DNA from: Malachius bipustulatus
Lineage: Eukaryota; Arthropoda; Insecta; Coleoptera; Melyridae
Length of the DNA: 64,000 bases
NCBI GenBank assembly: GCA_910589415.1
Contig: OU342632.1
Location: 50,271,341-50,335,340 of the forward strand
Direction of reading: 5' to 3'
This document shows positions 58,236-64,000 of this stretch, piece after piece (the first letter of the stretch is position 1; each line of letters starts with the position of its first letter). Made by a program: the position numbers and the translations under genes. The notes beneath the pieces are model-generated. The model was not told the DNA's origin and searched no databases. It saw only the letters and a list, made by a program, of their open reading frames with translations.

Positions 58236-58625
58236 TGTAAAATTGTAAATATTGTACCAATAAATGCCGTATAGATGAATTATATTATTATTCTTGTATT
58301 GGTTTTTAGGTTCTCAGGCTTACTTTTGTAATACATACAAACACCAACTCAACAAAATAAAAAAAAAAATAAAATAATAATAGTAAAATAACAATTATTA
58401 TCTAATAAAATGAACATTTGTTTCAAACTATATTATGTCATTTTTAGATTTTAACTTGTAAATGTCATACTTTTATATTTTAATTTTACTAAAATAATTT
58501 TTATTTGTATCTATTTTATTAATTAAATATGTGATCAAGGGATTAATCAATCCCGAAACGTCAACTATTTATTAATAACTACAAAAGTAAGCCTGAGAAC
58601 CTAAAAACCAATACAAGAATAATAA
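58236..58625 (+). mobile_element. Penelope-type terminal repeat with inverted tail
   Basis: 58283-58329 and 58579-58625 are 47-bp inverted repeats (TTGTATTGGTTTTTAGGTTC, TCAGGCTTACTTTTGTA). Between them lies an AT-rich 3'-UTR-like stretch ending in a CCCGAAACGTC hammerhead-like box. PLE copies are known for partial inverted terminal repeats at one side. No coding sequence remains. Could alternatively be a MITE. Confidence 0.55.
58531..58562 (+). ncRNA. Hammerhead-like motif with swapped core pair
   Basis: GTGATCA, one A, a 6-bp stem GGGATT/AATCCC with loop AATC, then GAAACGTC. Relative to CUGANGA, position 3 is G and position 8 is C. These two bases pair in the active hammerhead, so the swap is compensatory. 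The extra A before stem II, as at 2830, and a minimal stem III leave activity uncertain. Confidence 0.4.
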
Positions 58626-58639
58626 TGTAATAATTTAAT
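58626..58639 (+). repeat. 14-bp direct repeat, right copy
   Basis: Exact copy of 58222-58235. Confidence 0.6.
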
Positions 58640-59525
58640 GCAGTATAATTGACAATGTTAAATTGTGGGGAAGTAGTATCTATTGATATATTTCAATTAT
58701 TAGCTATAATAATTATGCTATAAAGAAAGGAACCATGCAGCTATACATTGACTGAATACACCGTATTGACTGAATGATATTAAGGTACCTATACGATTTT
58801 TGAGTAAAGAGAAAAAGGGGCGATAGATATCCCAGTTGAATTACTTGCCAGAGATATTGTCTGTCTGACCAGTCAATTTTTAATTAATTTGCCGTGACAC
58901 AAATCGTGACAACTTGCAAATTATTGTTGTCGCTTCGCTAATTACCGTATCATAATGACAACATACAGATTGTCCACCCTCCCTTAATGCACATCACCCC
59001 CATATAGCTATCTTCTGTGTATTTCCTAAATACCTAGCATCATTCAGTCAACACAGTATATAGAAAATGATACAATGATATCACAGAAGTAAATGCCTAA
59101 TATTGTATTTTTAGGTTCTTAATTAATATTGATAAGGTTTATAATATATGTTTTCTGATAATTATTATGAACATTTGTCGAAGAAAATAACTAATTGAAG
59201 AATTTTTAAATTAACTAAAGTTAAATATGTTGCCAGACTTATTTCTTTGGTCAAACTGTAAGTTCTCGTAAAAATTTAATTTATCTGCTATATCGTTAAC
59301 TGTTTCCTGCTTGTCATTTTATGATCTAGAAGGTGAGCTAAATTATTGATCGAGACGTTGATTATGTGATGAAGACCATACTTTAAAGAAGATGCATTTC
59401 GTTTTATTTATAGCCCTGATCAATCTTCAATCAAAAACTGATATGCACACCTATTCTCGGTTTCACTGTACAGAAGAATGCCTTTATTAATAGTTCACAA
59501 TGCATTGATTAACAGCCAGTAGGTA
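58640..59525. other. No gene recognised
   Basis: AT-rich unique sequence. Confidence 0.4.
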
Positions 59526-59528
59526 TTA

Positions 59529-59541
59529 TAAAGGCCCATTA
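59529..59541. repeat. Target-site duplication, left copy
   Basis: TAAAGGCCCATTA, exact copy at 60092-60104. Confidence 0.75.
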
Positions 59542-60091
59542 CTATTACTATTATTATTACTTCTAGGGTAGGTTCAAAGCCCTTGTACTGAAACTTTCGC
59601 TTATTGTACCCCTTTGGATAATTGGCTCATCAGTTCCGTCTCCCGAAAGTATTTCAGAACGAGTCCAATGGGTGCTTGTTCTATTTCTTTTGGTTCTGCC
59701 ATTTCGGTCCCAAATATTAGAAGTCTAGTTCCCTCTAGTGCCGGGCACTCACAGATCAGGTGGTATGGGGTTTCCTCCCCCTCCCCGCATCTCCTGTAAT
59801 CTGGGCTATTTTTCACTCCTATTATTGAGAGGTGTTTCATTAGTCAATGTCCTGTTAGAAGTCCAATTGCCCATCTCAGCTGGTGTTTACTCAGCTTTTT
59901 CAATTCATTAGTTTTATTCTCTGATAGTTCTCTGATAAATATCTTCGAATGTCTCAGTCCATCTACTTCATTCCAATAGGAGATATGTTTTTTCTTCAGG
60001 AGGTCTTTTAATTTTTCCCTTCTGACTTCGCTGTAGGCTATGCAGCAAGTTGGTTCTGGCCCGATTAAGGGTAGTTTGGATCCATTTTTTG
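59542..60091 (-). mobile_element. 5'-truncated RNase H-bearing non-LTR insertion
   Basis: 550 bp on the minus strand between 13-bp duplications. The 3' end is a TAA-rich microsatellite (59542-59565), as in I-type elements; the 5' end stops within ORF2. A clean example of abortive target-primed reverse transcription. Confidence 0.8.
59601..60086 (-). pseudogene. C-terminal ORF2 fragment downstream of RNase H, with zinc knuckle
   Basis: The frame opens at the truncation point: KLPLIGPEPTCCIAYSEVRR, KLKDLLKKKHISYWNEVDGLR, LSKHQLRWAIGLLTGH, stop, LMKHLSIIGVKNSPDYRRCG, then EETPYHLICECPALEGTRL to the natural stop. This matches the region after RNase H in I/R1/Jockey-type ORF2 proteins: K-Q/H-L-R-x-x-x-G-L-L-T-G-H-C, then a C-x2-C-x8-H-x3-C knuckle (here C-x1-C degenerate spacing: RRCGEGEETPYHLICEC). 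One in-frame TGA replaces the Cys usually following TGH. RT and most of RNase H are absent. Confidence 0.8.
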
Positions 60092-60104
60092 TAAAGGCCC
60101 ATTA
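60092..60104. repeat. Target-site duplication, right copy
   Basis: Exact copy of 59529-59541. Confidence 0.75.
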
Positions 60105-61680
60105 AGCAAACTGCCAGATTTCAGGTACCATTTTTAAAGCTAATATCGACGTCAAATAATAAAATTTTAATAATTTTTTTGTAATCCCTTTCACGCCAAT
60201 AATCACTAAATTGCTACATTTTCCACCTACGGTCGATAGCTTTTCTAGAAACGGCCCCAGAAATCTGCCCGTTAACTTAAGGAGTCTTTATAATACTGGC
60301 TGTTAATCTCAATAAACATGTCTCATCATAACCAATAAGGTAGGTAGTTCTCCAAGGCTGTCTCTATTGGAATGAATATTTCAAAATTGTTTAAATCAGC
60401 AATTTTAATCAATTTGTTAATACTGATATATGCAACAGTAATTATTACTCATGTTTTTTTTATTTGATACACTATTGTGATTCCATGATTCTTTCATCGA
60501 TGTACGTAAACTAAAAATATTATTTACCTTCCATGCATTGCTTGAATACTCTGTATAAATCTGGGAGTTATTTGCACACAGGTGAGATCTAACCGTGTAA
60601 CCAAGGCAGTTTAGCACTGTTTGCTATTTGGCCCAAGAGACTATGACAAATAGAAATTCCGACACTGGGCATATGTTAATTTGAGGGACCACAGTTTATA
60701 TGTAAATTAGGATTAAGGTTTAGGCTTATGATATAAATACATTAGTTTTACAACCGAAATTAAACTCTAGACAGGATTATTATAGTCAACACTCGAATAT
60801 GCCTTTATTCTTGGACAAAACTAGCTTTTCGAGACCGCAATTCATTCTTGTTAGTAGGTATATAGTTAAAGAGTTTTTGTGGTGAGTTTGTATATATACG
60901 CCGGTGTTCATAATAATCAAACCAGTAACTCCTGGTGGCTTCTGGTCAACATTTAGGTTGATAGATTTCATAAATCACTTTAAACTTTAAGTTCGTATGT
61001 ACTTTGTCAAGTTTGAAGGTTGTAGAATCAATCAAAACACCATTACTACCATTCATAGAGACTATTAAATTAGAAGGTCCCTCAAACGGTTCCTTAAAAG
61101 ATCGAAAAAATTCAATTGCGGACTTTAAGTATTGACAGTGTGCAATGTGATTATTTTGTCGTACTTATCTAATTGAAACAACGTTCCAATTCTACGAGTA
61201 GCACTATTTTTTATACACTAGCTAAACGCTTACCACCTATCTGTATTGTCAAATAAATTAAGTTAATGTTATAATTATAAAGATGAAAACTCAAAATATG
61301 AGGTAGGCATAAGTTAAAAGTTAGGTTTGATAAATGACTTATAGACGGTGCGATTTTTCTCGATATAGAACACATTTATCTGGTACCTTATTCTTATATA
61401 AGTCTTAAGATACATCTTCCATCTTAGCGCATAACTTGAGGAGTGATTTATGTGGCAAGCTTGGAAACTTCGCTTAGCTCACCTGTTTCAAAAGTGCTTT
61501 GCATGAAGTAGATGTTAACAACTCAGATATTACCAGTTTGATGGAGGCGGTGTATTTTATACATCAAGCTTTTGTATTATTTTTAAAGCTTTTTCATACA
61601 CCCAATACAATTTTTGCTAATAGTAAGTATCATTAACAAAATATAAAGCATAAATATGTCTGAAAATTAACTTAGAAAAA
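60105..61680. other. No exon recognised; probable intron
   Basis: No transposon signal and no good frame. If the exon at 61690 is real, this lies within its first coding intron on the minus strand. Confidence 0.4.
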
Positions 61681-61689
61681 ATCACTTAC

Positions 61690-61777
61690 CTTCTTTTTCC
61701 GACGTATCGATTTTCCCAACAGCAAAATAAGTTGTTGCGATGAACAGGAAAAGTTCGGCTATAAAGAATCTTTTCAT
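61690..61777 (-). CDS. First coding exon of a secreted or membrane protein
   Basis: The ATG at 61777 has AAAATG context after a purine-rich leader. It encodes MKRFFIAELFLFIATTYFAV, then GKIDTSEKE, followed by G|GTAAGTGA, a near-consensus splice donor at 61689. The protein begins with a short basic n-region, a ~15-residue hydrophobic core and a polar c-region with a plausible cleavage site after FAVG: a textbook signal peptide. The exon ends in phase 1. A T-rich acceptor (TTTTTTAG|GATTC) at ~61839 and a donor-like CGT|GTAAGA near 62004 suggest a 5' UTR intron. Remaining exons must lie at lower coordinates, and I could not find them. Family unknown. No stop or frameshift inside, unlike every transposon-derived frame here. 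Confidence 0.5.
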
Positions 61778-61979
61778 TTTCACAAACTTTCTCTAAAAGT
61801 TTCACACAACACAGCTAGAACACACAAATTATTGAATCCTAAAAAATCACATTAAGCAGGTAAGTCACTACCTTCAAAGTTTCTCTGTTGGTTATTATAA
61901 TATTTTTTTATTAGTAAATATTAACAGTTAGACTAGCATAAGTTTATGTCTTTAGATAGAATACGAACTATCAATTGTT

Positions 61980-62180
61980 AGCGTGTACGGAAGAAGTATC
62001 TTACACGAGAGCTAAAATTTTCCGGCGCGTGCCATTCATGGTTTACTCGCGAGCTTTCCCGGCTTCCCAGCAAACGTGTTAGACGAGTAGTTGGCGGCGA
62101 CTGCAGACAGCATTGGACTGAGGGTTTGCGAAGATTCGGGCATGCGCTTATCGCTGATAAGGGTTGAACAAACACCGCCG
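61980..62180 (-). promoter_or_regulatory. GC-richer upstream region with paired GATA sites
   Basis: 200-400 bp upstream of the signal-peptide exon. CTTATCGCTGATAAG (62147-62161) is an inverted pair of GATA sites; GATA factors drive gut and fat-body genes in insects. The region may also include a non-coding first exon. No TATA box is convincing. Confidence 0.3.
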
Positions 62181-62439
62181 ATTCACATTTGTTTATTTAA
62201 TCACAGTTTGCATAGTTTTATCCAAGCTTCTTTGATCTATACCCCTTTGAACACGTATTTACCTCTACTAATATGATTTTACAGGTATTAATTTTGTAAT
62301 TTGCTATATAATAATTAATTCATCAGATTTTATTCTCTTTTGAAAGCATTATGATTAAGCTGTTTAAGATTACTAATACATAGAAACAGAATTCAATAGT
62401 CGTGGCAAAGGAACATGTAACTCAGTGACTATAACGTAG

Positions 62440-62482
62440 GTGTTTTTCATATTCATATTCATATTACATTTCATATATTTAG
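62440..62482. repeat. TTCATA-type short tandem repeat
   Basis: CATATT/TTCATA hexamers repeated about four times with decay. Confidence 0.6.
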
Positions 62483-62717
62483 CTTTACTAAGCATATTGA
62501 GGTTAATTAAAATTAGCTCATATGAGGCATGTTAGGTAACTATCTTGAAAAGATCACATGCCTACCATCACTTCTTATGGAGATCATCTATAAATGAAGT
62601 TTTCTTTTTCGAATAAAATAAATGAGCATAAATGGGTTTAGAAGTACATGTTTGGGAGGCGATACGTATTGGAGTAGATAATACATTCCTAGAGGTTAGA
62701 CATAACGCACTGCTATA

Positions 62718-64000
62718 CAGGGTGTTATGATGGATCAAGTGAAGCAGGGTGATAGAGAACCTCAATACGCATCGATCTAACCCCCATATATGTGTGATCA
62801 GAAAATTGATGGTTTGCGAGTTATCATCATATTAAGTCTATTTCCTGAAGAACCTGATTTTCCAAAGTCACTGCGTCATGCTGGCTGAACAGCTCGATTT
62901 AGCTTGATGAAATTTTCCAAAGATGTAGTCAAATAATGAGTCTATCACATCGTGTTTAAGTTTCCCCAATGCAAGGGACACAATTAGAAAAAAAAAATCA
63001 TAAAAAAATTATTGAAGGAGAAAAATTTTCTTTACTCCGGTTAAAATTTTTTTAGGGTAGTTTATTTTTGACACACGTTTCAAAAACTTCTCTGTTCAAT
63101 TTAAACACTATACATTTCATTCAGCTAGTCTTTACATATATTTTCATAATATTCATGGGTAGAATGAAAAATACGATATTTAATGTTCAGATCCAGTTAC
63201 ATGTCGCAACATTTTAAACAGTTTTTAAATGTAAAATATTGATAGAACAAAAGACAAAATGAACTTCAACAGCACTCGTCACATTAATTGTTCGAAATGA
63301 CCTCCCCTAGCCGCAATAATACACATACGAGATCTTCTTAAAAAAATCTTTTTAATCTTCTAAAAGCCTCATTGTTATTTTCAAATGTTACCTTGGCTTC
63401 AGCCAACTTCCTTCCCAATTTCTACAAGCTGGAATATTATTTGTAAAACACCAACTTCTTGTAATGACTCCAGAGAAAAAAATCGAGCGGATTCAAGTCC
63501 GGGGACCTAGGAGGCCATGCTATCGGTCCTTCACGCCCAATCCACCTGTCAGGAAAACTTTGGTCAAGGTTATTTCTTACATTTAACGTATAATGACATT
63601 AGGCTACATCATTTTGGAGAAACATGCGCTGTCTTGTTTGTAAATTTACATTTTCCAGAAGAATAGTCAGCTCATTCTGCAGAAAGTTGAGATATGTTTT
63701 ACCACTCAAACGCGCAGGTAACTCAAATGGTCCAATCATTTGTCTGTTCAAAATTCCGGCCCATAAATTAACACTAAATTTGTGCTGGAAGTTGTGACGG
63801 CGGATCAAATGCGGGTCTTCTATGGACCAACAATGATTGTTATGCACATTGAAGATGCCATTCCGACTGAAGTTGGACTCGTCCGTCCAAAGATTACGAT
63901 CAAAAAAGTCGGGATCATCTCTATCCCTCCTTAGCACTTCTTCGCAGAAATCGACTCATTTTCTATGGTCCGTGGGCAGCAAATCCTTAACCTTCCTAAT
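62718..64000 (-). mobile_element. Mariner-like element with DD41D transposase, runs off the window
   Basis: The element's 3' terminus is TA-CAGGGTGTTATGATGG at 62716; the 5' terminus lies beyond 64000. ~540 bp of 3' non-coding sequence precedes the transposase relic. The terminus matches those of the foldback elements across the window. Confidence 0.8.
63260..64000 (-). pseudogene. DD41D-type mariner-like transposase, partial
   Basis: Reads RKVKDLLPTDHRK, TGA, VDFCEEVLRRDRDDPDFFDR, LWTDESNFSRNGIFN, FSVNLWAGILNRQMIGPFEL, TYLNFLQNELTILLENV, MFLQNDVA, TAA, then NVRNNLDQSFPDRWIGREG, PIAWPPRSPDLNPLDFFLW. All three catalytic acidic residues are visible: D in WTDES, D in LQND and D in NPLD. Counting through the TAA, 41 residues separate the second and third Asp, the DD41D spacing. 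This arrangement matches arthropod transposases with an N-terminal DUF4817 domain, which here would lie past the edge. At least three in-frame stops (63955, 63605, ~63435) make it dead, although the frame itself is largely conserved. Confidence 0.85.

Overview
The window looks like AT-rich insect nuclear DNA that is almost entirely intergenic or intronic. I see no operons, rRNA, tRNA, CRISPR or prokaryotic signals. Most recognisable sequence is decayed transposable elements. Order is not resolved; the element mix would fit Coleoptera or Hemiptera. All protein calls are from reading translated sequence by eye, without database searches.

Layout. 0-4 kb: diverged dispersed repeats, a 5'-truncated Penelope-like element (PLE, GIY-YIG domain, 1.6-2.9 kb), then a foldback element at 2958-3689. 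7-10.2 kb: a solo repeat arm, a foldback element (7815-8441) and a period-10 minisatellite. 11.6-16.9 kb: a nearly full-length but broken CR1/Jockey-superfamily non-LTR retrotransposon bounded by a 14-bp direct repeat. 18.6-22.3 kb: two palindromic elements, one with a transposase start. 24.9 kb: a PIF/Harbinger-like fragment. 26.4-32.4 kb: two copies of a foldback family, one split by a younger element, then reverse-transcriptase and transposase fragments. 32.8-37.1 kb: a 3.2-kb palindrome with near-identical 1.4-kb arms, next to a nested palindrome. 39-40.7 kb: a reverse-transcriptase relic split by a palindrome. 43.0-44.75 kb: an 876-bp tandem duplication. 46.2-48.1 kb: an element with subterminal repeats that hosts two nested insertions. 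52.4-53.3 kb: a frameshifted gene of a PIN-like plus Cys-rich family. 54-57.4 kb: more nested foldback elements. 58.2-60.1 kb: a PLE terminal-repeat relic and a 5'-truncated RNase H-bearing non-LTR copy, each with direct repeats. 61.69-61.84 kb, minus strand: the one credible host coding exon, a signal peptide with a strong splice donor. 62.7 kb to the edge: a mariner-like transposase pseudogene (DUF4817/DD41D type).

The unifying theme is a mariner-like family whose termini read TA-CAGGGTG...CACCCTG-TA. The right-edge transposase relic has this terminus, and so do about ten non-autonomous foldback elements. Four DUF4817-like transposase N-termini are also present. In at least three places a CAGGGTG element sits at the exact central TA of an older palindromic element, giving nested palindromes.
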